Shown: piece by piece, positions 1 through 12,998 of the stretch
Numbering within the stretch: the stretch's first letter is position 1
Layout: each line of letters opens with the position of its first letter
Origin: Ottelia alismoides
Lineage: Eukaryota > Streptophyta > Magnoliopsida > Alismatales > Hydrocharitaceae
Reading direction: 5' to 3'
DNA length: 64,000 nt
Assembly: GCA_037367405.1 (NCBI GenBank)
Contig: JAZKJV010003278.1
Location: 729,431 to 793,430 of the forward strand
The notes under the pieces: generated by a model
What the model saw: only the letters and a program-made list of their open reading frames with translations
What the model was told of the DNA's origin: nothing
Database searches by the model: none
Program-made: the position numbers and the translations under genes

Positions 1-248
1 TTCCAGCCTCAACAATCCTCCATTCGAAAACCAGAGCCAATCGTCAGCTATATATGTAGTTCGGGACGTTCGGAAGGCTCGTCGATTCTCGTCCTCTTTT
101 ATACATCTGGGGGCTCTCAGCTCGATTCTTACCTTTATTTTATTAGGGGAAAGGAAGGCTACGAAGCACTTCGAGCTTGGCATCGTCTTTCGCTGAACTT
201 GATATAGTTTTCTCGGCTTTTGACGCCCACTTTAAAAACTAGTCTAGA

Positions 249-584
249 ATGGACTCCTATGCGTCCATCTCACCACACACTGCCCTCAGTTCCGATGAAA
301 ACTCCCTCATTTTTGACAGTTATATGATTCCAGAAGATGATCCAGAATTGGGTCAATCACGTTTATTAGAAGTGGACAATCGAAGTGGGAATGCTAGAAG
401 GCTAGTGGATATTAGAAAAGACTGGTTGGCGGCCACATCATTTGGAGAAGTCAAGCAGGTGTGGAGTGTCTATGGTGCTGAAAATCAGCCATCCGCCAAC
501 TATATATCTTGCACCTACTTTAGGTCCAAGATCAACAGAGCAAGAAAGATGAGACGCGACAGGGAAGGACGCCTTATAGTCTAG
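249..584 (+). pseudogene. cox2: Chimeric ORF containing a cox2 fragment
   Basis: A 111-codon frame whose residues of about 14-45 match the middle of plant mitochondrial cytochrome c oxidase subunit [15 protein letters not shown], then [19 protein letters not shown]. Intact COX2 is about 260 residues and sits in the inner mitochondrial membrane carrying the CuA centre. Here the transmembrane helices and the copper-binding C-terminus are absent, so the product cannot be a working subunit. The first 13 and last 66 residues match nothing I recognise, so the frame is a fusion. Pro and Ser stand where edited plant transcripts usually encode Leu (PEDDxELGQxRLL), that is, the unedited genomic state, which points to DNA-level transfer. 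No promoter or partner gene is visible. Confidence 0.75.
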
Positions 585-3500
585 AATGCGTGGGTTGGCT
601 TTTAGTGACAGATGGAGGGAAAGATGACCTTCTCGGCCCCGTACCATAAGTGGAGGACTCGAATAGCCGGGGCTCCAGATAGCCAACCAGCCTCAGATTA
701 GCTCAAGGGAAGTGCATATAACAGAGGACCTCATATGAATTCGAACTAGATTTCTCCCGGGAAGTTGCTCGCTCCACTACGCTTGCTTCTACTCTGCGCT
801 TATTCTTGATTCTTTGAACTATAGGTATAATGATTTCTTACCGGAGACTCTGCCTGAAACTTGGACTCACTCTTATCTTTCTTCAATTCGAACTATATGT
901 AGACAGTCCACCAGCTCTTTAGAGACTCCTGAAACACCCTTTTCCGAGGGATTCACTTTAGGCAAAGCCCCAGGGATCAATCGATAAGAATGACCGAGGA
1001 GACATCATGCTTGGATATTCTCCTTTTGTCGCTTATGCTTCTTCACCTTCCACGTAGCTATTATCTCAAGCGAGACTGGTCACTGCTGAGTTGGAATCAG
1101 AGTCAACCACATCATCGACTAGGTCTGGATTAGTGGTCTCATGGCAGGCAGCAATCTATCTTCTATGGTTTGTGGACATACCCTAGCATCCTCTATTTCC
1201 AAGAAGATCGTCTACTATCATTAAACTTCGGTTGAGAACGACGACTGAGGGTGCAGAAAAAGGGGAAGGGCTCTTTGTTCCTTGTTCTCCTATAGCTGGA
1301 TCCTCCAGAACGACAAGAATCCAATCGCGATTCCAACTCAATACCTTTTTCGATCATGAGTTTGATCAGAAAATCAAACAAGACACAAACACCAAGAAGT
1401 TCAGGGATGAGAGGCAAGGAAATGGCTCGAAAAGCAATATAGGGAAAAAGGAATCACATCTTCTCAGCTCTATCGACTAAAATGACCCAGTCCCCTGCTG
1501 ATTCTGGAGTGAAGAATTTCCTTCCTCAGTACTACTAAGTTCAACAATTCCTTGCCTCTCCTTTCAGATCTTTCCCGTGCGTTAGCTTGCTTCAATTTAT
1601 ATATTATCTTAATTACTCGCACCAATTATTTCTATTATTTTTAAACCTCACCGAAATCTCTTCTCAGAATGTGCATCGGATCGTCAAGTCCTGACTACAT
1701 GTCCAACTAGTATATAAAAGTCATCGCCTCCTATACTTCCACCAACTAGAACACTTAGAGGAGCTCCCGTGAGCAGGAGTAGATTTTGATAGTGCTTTGA
1801 GTAGCCCTTGGTTTCTCCCTCGTTGAACCTACTGTTTTGAACACTAGGGAGGGAGTCGAGACATTTGCTCACCAACCTCCGCTCTCGTCATAGCTGATGG
1901 GATCAATTCAGCAACATTTTTTCCCGAAAAGGGATAATGTCCAACTTAGAGTTGTCAAATATCTCCTTTATGGAAATGGAAAGCCAATTCGAGGAATTTC
2001 TCATACAAGTATTCAATTAGTTCACACTTGCCTAGTATTTGAATTTGGGTCAAGCAAAATAACGTCCAAAGCTATCCTAATATATAATACCACGGCAAAG
2101 TGAAAATACACTCTCCCACCAGTGAGCTTATAGTCTAGAGGGTACGAGATGGTAGTTGACTGAGTTCGACAGGTGAGCAGAGGGAAAGTGAGCCCATCGA
2201 TGGAGGGCGAGGGATTCACTAATAGCGAGGCGTATTGCTCGGTAAGAGGATTTTTCTGAGTCGCACAATGGGATTAGATATTCTAATTAGATTTCATTAT
2301 ATTTCAAAGAGGAGAGAGATCTTGGGTTGCCCTCTTGCTTTCTCTTGCTTATTCGACTCTACTTCTCTTGGTCCTATCAGGTTTGTCAGTCAGCCTTGTC
2401 TCCCTCATGCAGTATGAGCAAGCAAAGCCTTTGATCAGGAGCAATATGGATTAGAAGCAAGGCGCGAGTCAACTCTTAGTTCAGAGCGAATCCCTCAGGG
2501 CGGGCCGGCAAGGGGTTCGAATCCTATCACCTTTCTTGTGGATCATCCTCTGGTGCACCATAATAGTGAGTGTCAGCCTCTTCCGAGGTCTAGATACTAT
2601 TAGCGATTCGCCCGATATATATCCCGAACACAGGTGACGAGCACCCCCTTTTCCCATAGCCTAACTTCCTCTATGGTATGATTCATCATCGAAGGGGAAG
2701 CTATATAAGATAGGAAGGTAGAATGGCCTCAGACATCCCTAATCAATCAGTCAGTGAAGCAGATCGCGGAGACTCAGATTCCCCAGCAGTATCAGAGGGC
2801 AAGGACTAGGTCCCCTCCTGCCTCTCCTTATAAGCGAGCCTACTTCCTACCTTTCACCCCATATTTTCCATTGAGGGCCAAAGCTTTTCGACAGAAGTCC
2901 AAGTTGGATCAGATCTCCACAATATTAGCATTTCAATACAAACAACCTTTATCAAATTCACAACGTGGGAAACTAGAAGCCCTTCGAACTCTACCTCCAA
3001 CAAGCCCACGTCTACCTCCTGCCACACCAACCCTCGGGATACCACCGGAGGGAGCCAGGCTAGAAAGTGGAGTCAGACGAGGTCGGGAAGAAAGAGTCCG
3101 AGGTAGGCTTGGATGACATACATCGTCGGTTGGTTTGGAAAAAAGTCATATTATGGTCCGAGAAGGGAGTGTACTAGGCCACATCGTTTCTGAGCGTGTA
3201 ATTGAAGGGAATTGATCACCAAACTTCTACCCGCGACCTAAGTCAGAGCAAAGTCCAGATCAAAGAGAAAGTGCATCAAATAGAGAATTTCATGAAACAT
3301 ATGTACTATCTTGCTTATCCCTGAGACCTCGACGCTTAGTCCCTCGGGAACCTGCACTAAGCCTATACCGAACTCCAATCCCCCCAAGCCATGTCGGCAC
3401 CATCTCCGCGAAACATCGCTCTCTCCAGGAGGTTGGGGCCGCCCATCCCTCATGTTCCCATTTTCAATAAGATCCTGCGCTCGATTCGGACAACTAGAAT

Positions 3501-5120
3501 ATATAATAGCAAATATAAAGCCATCTCTATTTTCACCCCCTAAATATGTTCTTTTCATTCCTATATTTCCTTATTTGAAAAAGGATATAAAACAACTCAA
3601 CTAGATAATATAAGAAATAACACACTTCCTGCGTATTATGCGGTAGGGTCTTGGCTTGAAAGAGTTGGAAGGGAGGAGGACTATGATAGCATTCCAGGTG
3701 ACTTAGTGGGAATTCGCAATTTCGTCAATCATGTAGACTCATTCACTTCTATATACTCTTTCGAACCAGCCATAAATTGCCCTCTAATATATTACTATGA
3801 CTTACCTCGACTAGCATTGCACTGTGACTATGCACGTGTAGGTTCCATAGGCCCTTTCTTATTCATTATCAGAGTGAGAAAGAGGTCAGCATCTGTTCTT
3901 TGACTACGGATGAAGAGCGAAAGACACAGAAAGGAAATTTGAGTTTTTCGTACTCTCACTGGAGAGCGTACCAAGCCAACCTGCGCTTCCGGGGGAGTTG
4001 TGAGGCGGGAAGTGACTTTTCAAAAAGGCGAGGAAGAAGAGTTGCTGACCTCCTCAAAATTGTGAGGTACGACGTTGTCTTGGGCAGCTGCGAATTCCGA
4101 ATTCCTCTCTCTGCCGATTCCAAATTCCTACATCAACGCGCAACAACCCGCTTTCTATGATCAGATCGTAGGTACTCCTACTCCGAGACTAATTACGCTA
4201 TTTTCTTTGGGTAGTGAATCCGTGAAGCTCGAGACCAAGGTTACGATAGGGCCCTCACTTTCCTACCCTGTCAGTTTTCCTGAGTGGAAGGGAGAAGGGC
4301 TGAGACCGAGTACCCTATTCCCGCGAGGCTTTGTTCAGGACCAGGTGCATCTGAGTCTCATTCCTCACTCGATCTCATTGTATATATGTTATCTTGATTG
4401 ATGGTCAGTCTAACAGCACCTGGATGACACAAAATTAAAACTGTTAGCCCCACACGAGGTTTGTGAATAAGTAATTGTCTTATAATGAGTAAGAAATATC
4501 CTTCTTTTTGCAAAACTTGATCTATTGAACTCTACGACGGCGATTGAGCATGATTTAGAGGTCCCAGCATGGACTATCAGAGCATCTTGAACATATAGTC
4601 AAGAAAAGAGGGTAGGGATATAGATATTTGGCCAGTCCCAAGCTATAGTCTAGTTAGGAGTTGGACTAGTCATAATGGGAAAATCAGGGGAGTTAACTAG
4701 ATATTCGTGGGGTGAAAATTCTACTTCTGATGTCCGCAAGCCCAAGGACTATCTCATAACAGGGGGAAGGGGCGTACAAGGATATACAATGGGAATCGAA
4801 AAGCTCCAGCCTATCTTCGAGGCCCTAAATATTTCATAGAAAGCGTCCACTGCCCTGGGAAGAATAATGAAGTTAGTTGCTGAGAGGCCTGTTGATTCTG
4901 ACTAGGTCCCATCCCAGTGTTACTACCCTCAAGGATCACGACTTTCGGGAAGATGAGTTTGAAATCGAATCGAGAAGATTGCTGCGGTGAGGGTATACAG
5001 AGCGAAAAGAAGGTCCAAAAAAGGATTTGTCAACTTCATCTTTCTCCCTTGGTACCAGCCAAAACTCAATACCAGACTATCTCTTTTCCCGTGGACAGGA
5101 GGATCAGGCAGGGAAAACAA

Positions 5121-5172
5121 GCTTTGAACCCGTGACTTCTGGCGTGACAGACCAGCACTCTAACCAGATCAA
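5121..5172 (-). pseudogene. tRNA-Asp(GUC)-like fragment
   Basis: On the minus strand there is a 5-bp anticodon stem (CTGGT/GCCAG) around loop CTGTCAC, giving anticodon GUC, preceded by D-loop-like TGGTTAGAG and followed by a T-loop-like GGGTTCAAA. The D stem does not pair and no matching 7-bp acceptor stem is found, so this is at best a decayed or partial gene. The style resembles organellar or bacterial tRNA-Asp. Chance similarity cannot be ruled out. Confidence 0.35.
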
Positions 5173-6540
5173 AGGTAAAGAAGACAATCCCGCTCTTGTC
5201 TTTGTTGCTGCCGGTCGACAGATAGAAGGTCAATCGCTTCTGCGAAAGTTTCAGACCAAGAAGGCTCAGGGATGAGAGGGAATTTCAAAGTACGATAGAG
5301 ACTTTAGTCGAACCCAATCCACCATAGACGATGCTGACCATCAATATATTAGAGGGAACTCAGCCTTTCCATCTTGTGATGTGAACTTGCTCCCTTAGCT
5401 AAGGACTGGAACCTTAGTATGTGAACGACATACCATCTCACCTCCTCCCTATGTTACGAACCTCAGACCGAGCACCTGTATCTGCTCTCAGACTGATATC
5501 AAATCTACGACTCAGCCTTGATACAAAGGAGGTCAAAGGGCAGACAAACTTAGATAATTGGCTCGCTGCCTTCCAACTAGTTAATGTGGCTTCCATTCCC
5601 CTGATTGACCTGGAGACGAAAGTTAGATATGAACTGGATAAATGGAAATGGAAAAGAGATGTTTCTGAGGGTTCTAAAGAATCCACCTTTTCTGTGTCAT
5701 CTGATCTTCATCCATAGTAAAATAGTAGATGTTGGCCTCTTTCTCACTCTGATAATGAATAAGAAAAGGGAGTGAGGCAGGTGGGAGATGACATTCAACC
5801 TGATGGTGACGTCAAATGCTTTGCCTTATTGGAATGAGGAATGAATAGGAGCTGTACTAGTCACTTTTGAAGGCTGGGGATTAGCTCCTAGGAAGAAATC
5901 CATCCACTTCTGATCTTAGTAGAGCTCTTCCTCCTTTCCAATGGGCTAGCTTAATGGGCACTCTTTAGGAGGAGCGAACAAGTGAACTTAAAAGCTGGGA
6001 AGGGCCTTCGCTCCCTTCCTTAAAGATTGAGAATTTCGAGAACATTGACGATTGATATTATACGCCTCCAGCCTCCCTAAATCCACCCCTGAAAAGGGAA
6101 CATGTGGTCAATGGCAGGTTCCTTGTCGGCTGCTTTTCGGACATGTCCGAAAGTTGAGACCTGATGATAGGCCCGAGTTCACCTCCTGATATCAAGAACT
6201 ACCTGATATTAACTCTTGTATGAAATGATGACCTGATCCAGATAGATACTATAGAAAAAAACAAGACACAAATGCATCGACCAAGCGAAGACTGCATTCC
6301 ACTCAATGATACCACTATCCAGAAGGAAGGTCCACTTACTAATGGAGTGAAGTCTATATTTCAAGTCGATTATGCAAAATGAAGAAGAATCAAGCCTCTA
6401 ATAAACTCTCAAATCTTTATGGTACAAGGAGACTAAGGGCGATTATCTATTTGAGAAATATGACTTCCGTCAACCCTGAAGCCAGTAGTGGCGGGCTGCG
6501 TCTTAGGGCATCAGCCGCACCATTCCCCTTTGGTCAAAGA

Positions 6541-9216
6541 TTTGAGATATAAAAATATTTAAATGATAAATATACATAAAATAAAATGCTGGATTTATTG
6601 GGACCTATTTACAATTTAACGAAATATACAATTCATTTAATTATCGATCCTGGAACTACAAGAGTGTGCATGCAATATTTATAGTGCCTCATGTGTAACT
6701 AGACATGAGGTCGAAGATCCTAATTGTAATAACCAACAAGTTTAGGGTCCACATTACAATTCTTACTAAAAGTATTACACTAATTTAAATATTTAGAAGA
6801 CTATATGAAAACAAAAGGCATGGATGCATGCTTTCAAATTTACCCAATGGCTTCATGTCCAGCATGCGTGGGTTTGATCAGGCGGTGGAGGTTTTACCAC
6901 ATGGTATCACTTAAAATCCGAGGGCTAAGCACGTGAAATGATTCGCTTATATACTAATGGCCCATATTAGATCTGGGCCAAAACTCTCATTTAACTGATC
7001 TGGAGGCCTAAGGAAAAAAGGGAAGAACCGTTCCCTATTCGATCTTCTATCCTCATTTTCATCTTGCTGCGACGTTCTACGACCATGCTAATTATTCTAA
7101 TAGCTTTTTGGATACCGCCCGCTGATGTAGATGACTTCAACTTGGACCATGCCTCATCAGAGAAGGCCAGGAAGAAGCTTCTTCTCCGTACACTTGGGAA
7201 CCTATCCCTTCAGTCGATCTATGCTCCAGGTGTGTTCCCAGATGTTGTCTCCTATACAAGACAAAAGAGGGGCTTCAGGTGTATCTCCTTTATCTATTCT
7301 GAAGCTGAAATGCACGAAAATGAGAAGGGGCAGCAAGCCTCCAACGAGCGACGGAGCTAGGGCTTAGATTTGTTGATTCGTATAGAATCAGGTCGGTTAA
7401 ATGGGTCGGGTAGATGGAGAAATTACTAAGGAATGAGATGGTATGATCCGACGGGTCAGAACATAGGTGTGACATAATAAAAAGATAGCCACAACCAGTG
7501 CTCCAATGAACTACGATTTAACAAATTAAAGCTAACTAACATGAAATTAAACAAAACTAATCCTACATCTATGCAAGAATAAAAAATGCAATTGAACCTA
7601 CCTAAATATCATCTCAATTGTGTTACATATAGCAGATTAAAACCTCGCATGAGCTGAGCTCTAGCGATGGCGAGATTAGGCTCTTCTCCGCATTCTCGTC
7701 ATCGACAGGGCAGGGAATTGCTTGTTGTCACTAAGGATTCAATCACAAATGGGTTCCTTTGGTGTTACGATGGAAGAAGAGAGATCAAATGGTTGAAGAA
7801 AAATGAGTCGATTTAGTAGAAATGGTGAAGTGGCCATCTTGTGACTGAGATGGTGTGACAAAGAAGAGGGGTTGGTAGAGGCTATGGAGTGGGTGTGGAA
7901 GAAGGATGTGGGGTGAGCGGAATGGTGGGGGTGCTTGAGAGATAGCAAGGTGAGGAGGGAGCGTGGAAAATGGGAGCAGAAGGGGTGTTGGTGTTTTGAC
8001 AGAAGTCAGAGTAGCTGGAGGTATAGTTGACCCACATGTCAAAAAAAAAAGAACCTCATTAGAGCAATGAGGACAAAACAGAATTTAATTTATTTATTAA
8101 TTCTACAATAAATAGTAAATGGTTTTATATTTGCAATCTTAAAACAAAAAAATATTTATAGTGTAATAAATTATTTTTTGTGATTTTTATTTATTTGTCC
8201 ATCATTATTTGTTTGGTGTTGATTTTTACATGTATATTTATAGATATATTTACCTATATTTTACATATTTTTATTTTAATTTTGTATTTATAATACTTAA
8301 TATTATATTTACATATTATATATTGATAACATTATTTTATACATATTTACATATTTTATTTTATTTTTATGAATTTATTTACATACATAAAAAAATACAT
8401 GTATATATATCTTATAGGTATAATATAATAATATATTATAATGTATTGTTTATTTTAGTGTATTTTTTGTTTTTTTATTTTTATATTTTTAATATATTTT
8501 AAATAATATATACAATTATTTAAAAATATAAGAAGAGTAAAAATATAAAGAATAAAATATATGAATATATCATACAGATATACAATACAATAGTACCAAA
8601 GAAAGCTAGTGTTTGTATCTTAACACCATTTTAAATAAAATTCATTAGATAGATAATTTAATTTCGAATACAATGGAGGTGAGTTTGGTTCAATTTGAGT
8701 TTTTATGGAGAAGATATTGATCTATGAAGTTCGGTTTGCAGCTTTTTCTTCTGTATGTCCCAGTTGCACTATGTATGATTTTTTGCTATTATTTTTAAAA
8801 TTTTCTATATATTATTATGTACAAGTTTTATGTTGAAAACTATATTATTTGGAGTGTGTAAATAATGAATACAATAGTGTAAAAATGACTATATTCATTA
8901 TATAGAATTATGGTTTTATGTACAATGTATTGGGCCCTTATCTCTCCCTACTTTAGTCTTTGTCAACCAAGGCAATATTGACTTGGTCTCAAAGGTTTAG
9001 AGTCATTCAATATCTTGGATATTTCATTTATTTTTCTTTTATTTTTCTTTATTCTTTTATTATGTATTTAAATATAGATAATTACATGTTATTTACAAAC
9101 TAATTACAAATGAATATTGAATGTTGATTTGCACAAATTACGTGTATTTATAGGTATTTTAATAGGGATATAAAGATAAAATAAAGGAATAAAGGTAGAT
9201 GAATGGCTATTCATCA
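6541..9216 (-). repeat. 3' LTR of gypsy copy C, truncated
   Basis: The high end is the family LTR boundary TCATCA (9211-9216), followed outward by the pyrimidine tract CCCCCTTATACTT, which is the polypurine tract on the element strand. An AT-rich U3 (8041-9216) changes to a GC-richer part (about 6990-8040). A TTGACC at 8027 with GTCAAA at 8038 matches the W-box-like pair in other copies, but no clear TATA box is seen below it. The family's TGATGA low end is absent: sequence runs into mitochondrial-like DNA near 6540. Open frames at 7064-7367 and 8209-8502 are composition artefacts. Confidence 0.6.
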
Positions 9217-11430
9217 CCCCCTTATACTTGCCTATGCTAAACCTAGCAAACACTTATTAAAAGAATAAGTGATGCAAAAGAAAAAAATAAAGAAAATGAA
9301 AAAAAGAACTTAGAATGATAATGAATTTTAAACTCATCTTCACAAAATCAAAGTTTGGATCTCAGTTAAGACCTTATGATTGTTACTTTGTTCAGAACCT
9401 TATTCGGAATATGATCTAATACTTAACAGTACTTATGTTGCGCGATTTTCTGTTCGATTCACCTCAATATCGAGGTCTGAATAAGTCTTTTCATACACAA
9501 ACCCATATGACTATGAGTCTCGCTTGTATAATGTATGTGAATGTAGCTTTTCTCATCAAAAATGGTAAGAAATAGTCTCCCTTAGTAGGATAACCCTAAT
9601 TCCTCAATCTAGATACTCTTTCCTCAAGGACCGGGGCATTTCCTTCTAAGCTCAAGTACAACTGACTCAAGAAGAGGGGGATAGAGAGAAGAATGTGTTG
9701 TGACCAATGTAGTCACATATCCTGTGGATCTTGAACAGTGTAGCCAAGTCTCTAGATGCTGGCAACCTTGATGTCTTTAAATTTGAAGCATAATGCCTTG
9801 CTTATTGATACATATTTTGACAGGATTGAATTTAGCATGACTTTTTTCATATCTAATATTTTTGTATTTTTTTACTTTTGCATTTTTTGTACTATATACA
9901 ACAGATTTTACTTAAGGAATTTTTCCACTTGTGGTAGTAGACTATCCATCTTTTGAAGCTTTACTGCAACCTACATCGTCCTGTCTTTAGATGTCCATGC
10001 GACTAGATAGGGTTGGGGGGCACTAGCCACCTATTAGAGTGATGTGTGTGATTCAAAATACTCTACTTAGGCTAATCAAGATGACATGTGAACATAGTAT
10101 TGTAGACTCAAAGAATTAAGTCACTTGACCTGAGAATTCTTAATTCCAATTCAAATAAGGTTCCTATGAAATTATGCAGATTAAGGTATAGACCAAGCTC
10201 CAATCTTCGGATTTTATTTAGACTAGTTCAACTGTCAAAATCATTCAGAAAAATGCCTATGCAATGCATAAAATATTTTTGTGAAAATATTTCCTGGTTT
10301 TGAACTTTTTATGGAATTTTTAAAAGTTTTGCACAATTTTTGAAGTTTTGAAAATATTGTTTTTCCAAAATTTTAGGAATTTTTGGATGGAGTTAGTGAT
10401 TTGAATGTATTCTCAAGGATTCACAAAGAGTTTTGTACATATTTGCGAGGATTCGATAAAGAATTGTACATTTATGTATATATTTTATACAAGAATTTTA
10501 TTTGAAGACTTTGCAAGGATATTATCTACATGGTTTTCGAAATAATTTGAAAACATTTGTAAAATATTTTGAAAATTTTTTTGCAAATAATTTTTCAAAA
10601 ACATTTTTACAAAGAGTTTTTACAAACTTTTTACAAATTTTAACAAAGAGATTATTTTCCAAAGGTTTGAAAACATCTCATAAATATATTTGCAAAGTTT
10701 TTCAAAAGAGTTTTCCAAAAAATTACTACCATTTTTCAAAATCATTTGCAAAATTATTTCAATTCAATTATAACAAATATTTTTCAAAAATTTGTACACA
10801 TATTTACAAAGTTTATTCTTTATTATATTTATAGGCAAATTCTTACCTAATATAGTATATCATCCATATCATTGGAAATACAAAAAAGTACGAGTTGCGG
10901 CTAACGTATATATACAATATAAACAACCCCCCATATTTATAGCTCGAACTATGTCCTCATAGTGATCAGAGTGCAACAGAGGAAGACATAACATGTGGTA
11001 AGTATATAAAAGTTTGTACTACAATGACTCTAGAATAAGAAGTCCATCGCCCCATATAGTTAGGATCGATTAATCCTAAATATAGAAAACTGTACACACG
11101 GAGGGGATGATCGAGGATTCAAAGTTAAAGAAAATCAATGTATGGGCTTGTTCTTCCATTTAATTAGGGTAAAATATCCCTAAGTAAGGAAAAGAATTAT
11201 CAACAAGTTAGAAGACAAGCGAGAGAACAATGAAAAATAAATCAGTGAACTCATCCCCCATATACTTCGGATCTGGTCATTTTAAGTATAATATAGATGA
11301 ACAGGATGAATGAAATAATCGAAAGAATGAAAAATAAAAAATAAAGAATGAATCAAAAATATTTGTAGAAGCATTGTCTGAATATTATGATGTTGCGATT
11401 GGGAGATCTTCTTCAAATACAAAATTGATT
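9217..11430 (-). repeat. 3' non-coding region of gypsy copy C
   Basis: Lies between the integrase end and the 3' LTR. It holds the polypurine tract beside 9217, a segment with degraded TTTTGCAAA/TTTTACAAA-like repeats at about 10250-10840 (source of a spurious Phe/Lys-rich frame at 10502-10834), a long stem-loop from about 10925 and three decayed hairpins at 11055-11295. No env-like gene can be read. The order matches copies A, B and D. Confidence 0.7.
11055..11295. repeat. Three-hairpin array of copy C (decayed)
   Basis: Hairpin 1 spans 11055-11084 (12-bp arms, one mismatch), hairpin 2 about 11160-11187, and hairpin 3 about 11262-11295 with several mismatches. Order and loop sequences correspond to the better preserved arrays at 38688-38894 (D), 47672-48051 (B) and 52133-52338 (A). 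Confidence 0.6.
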
Positions 11431-11454
11431 GAGTTAACAATGGACATGAACGTA

Positions 11455-12300
11455 TCATGCTCTAAATACGACTTTAGATGAAAACTCAAATATCAATATG
11501 CTTCCATTGTCACGAACAGTTCTCGCAAGGAACATCCTTGCCCATTTACTCTTCAACTTACCCGGGAATATGTTCAACTTTTCATCGAATATCCACACCT
11601 TCTGATCAGGCTCAAAAGTCTTTGTTCTGATGTGCTTATCATGCAAGCATTTGACTTTCTCTTTATGCATCAGGTTGCTACTGTAAGAGCAGACTCGAAA
11701 TTCCATTATTCTATTCAGATCGATCTTCCTGTTCTATCCAATAGTCCCTTATCCAAATTACAGATATTCATTGCCCATAAATATTTGTGAATTAATTCCA
11801 CTATAAGATAGCATGGATTTCCATAAACATGGCAATAGCGAGACATACCCAAAGAAGACTTGTACATAGTTCGATAAGCCCATCGAATAGAATCAAGAAG
11901 TTGAGACCAGTTCTTCATATCTGACCTAACAAGTTTCTATAGAATAGTCTTAATCACCCTTTTGGATATGTCATCCATGCCATTGGAATTTGGGTAGTAA
12001 GGAGATACGACATAATGATCAATGTTGTACTCCTAAATAAGTTTCTTTACTTCTTTGTTAATGAATGGATACCCTATCTGAAATGATAATCTTAGGAATC
12101 TTGAATTGCAAAATAATATTATAAATAAATGATAAACGGTACGAATATCAGTCGATCTTGTGGGAATAACCTCCACCCAAAGACTCACACAATCAGTGGC
12201 AAGCATGATGTATTCGAATCCTTGACTGTTAGGAAATGGACCCATAAAGTCATTTTCCTATGCATCAAAAACATATAAGATTTGAATGAACTTGAGATGC
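11455..12300 (-). pseudogene. Ty3/gypsy integrase remnant (copy C)
   Basis: In minus-strand order the frames show DFMGPFPNSQGFEYIMLATD (catalytic core with the first Asp), then a block with SD at the second catalytic position but the usual glycines lost, then KNWSQLLDSIRWAYRT, and the C-terminal part WHDK-like LHDKHIRTKTFEP with LFPGKLKSKW. An integrase would insert the element's cDNA into host DNA. Three frames are needed to read it, and the third acidic residue in the NGQAE-type motif appears as Asp instead of Glu. It is a dead remnant of a chromosomal retrotransposon copy. Confidence 0.8.
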
Positions 12301-12388
12301 ATCGAATCTTTTGAACTGAGGGTTCCTCCCATTTTATGACAGTCGATGCAACTTTAACATTTGATGTAGCATTATTGAATAGTGTATG

Positions 12389-12998
12389 CTACCAAAGGCC
12401 ACACTCAATACTTTTGTTGTTGCTTTGCTTCAAGATTGGTGTCCTCCATATTCGATCTGATGACGGTGCTCGAGGACAATGGTGTACTCCGTCTGAGGAT
12501 TGCACCGATGTCAAATGCAATATACACCTTACCTTAAAAGGTATGGATCCTCTTACTAGTAAAAAGGAATATTGGACAAAATTTTGTCCTTCTTTACTCT
12601 TGTCCAATCTTGTGGAACCTTTTCAGAAACAAGATAGTTCACAATATTGACAAACCAGGGGAGAGAAGAAACAATCAGAATAGGTTCATCGAGAAAGGTT
12701 TCAATTCTCGAAAGAAGGCATAACAGAGCCTCTAAACATTCAATTCTGGACAATTGATCTGCTACCATATTCTTAACTTTAGGTTTATCTCGAACTTCCA
12801 AATCAATTTCCTTGAGGAGAAGGATCTATCATAGTATATGTGACTGGACATCCTTCTTCTATTGTAGGTATCAGGTAATCGAGTGGTTATTGTAAATTAA
12901 TTTGGAACCAAGAAGATGGGATCTAAATTTCATAAGAGCAAAAACAAATGCATCTGTCTTGAGAAAGAGTCTGTATAGGAAAGAGTTGCTGGCATCCG
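12389..12998 (-). pseudogene. RNase H end and integrase N-terminus remnant (copy C)
   Basis: The minus frame at 12556-12801 gives a KNMVADQLSRIE motif, typical of the gypsy RNase H end (NxVADHLSR), followed by the PWFVNIVNYLV linker that leads into the integrase zinc-finger region; 12389-12607 continues out of frame. Upstream, at about 12990, the sequence still shows the TDAS of RNase H and then stops at the copia junction. Several stops and shifts separate the pieces, so no enzyme can be made. Confidence 0.7.

Larger units (their letters stand above)
1..6540. other. Mitochondrial-like DNA block 1 (probable NUMT)
   Basis: This stretch has balanced base composition, purine-rich runs and short TATATA clusters like plant mitochondrial intergenic DNA, and differs sharply from the AT-rich retroelement DNA that starts near 6541. 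The only recognisable gene piece is part of cox2 at about 287-381; a tRNA-Asp-like fragment lies near 5121-5172. Several open frames of 60-120 codons (for example 1232-1480, 2754-3116, 4075-4401, 5421-5717) show no family I recognise and I treat them as chance frames. I infer a transferred mitochondrial fragment. The alternative is a true mitochondrial genome carrying transposons. The right edge at about 6540 abuts a truncated gypsy LTR. Confidence 0.6.
6541..12998 (-). mobile_element. Ty3/gypsy copy C, left part (LTR to RNase H)
   Basis: A minus-strand Athila/Tat-type element. From low to high coordinates it shows a truncated 3' LTR (to 9216), a 2.2-kb 3' non-coding region, integrase (11455-12300) and the end of RNase H (12556-12998). 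It stops abruptly at the TDAS motif of RNase H, where copia LTR sequence begins. The reverse transcriptase portion reappears at 25705-26065, beyond the copia element, so the two parts were once one copy. About 500 bp of RT/RNase H that copy A retains is missing between them. The outer edge of the LTR is lost against mitochondrial-like DNA. Confidence 0.8.

Noticed and set aside
2490..2530. GGGTTCGAATCCTATCAC as a tRNA T-arm
   Set aside because: No anticodon arm or D arm at the right distance on either strand.
8209..8502. 97-codon Tyr/Phe/Ile-rich frame
   Set aside because: Product of AT-only LTR sequence. No domain or start context.
10502..10834. 110-codon plus-strand frame rich in Phe, Lys and Asn
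   Set aside because: Made by TTTTGCAAA-like low-complexity DNA and opposite to the element's coding strand.
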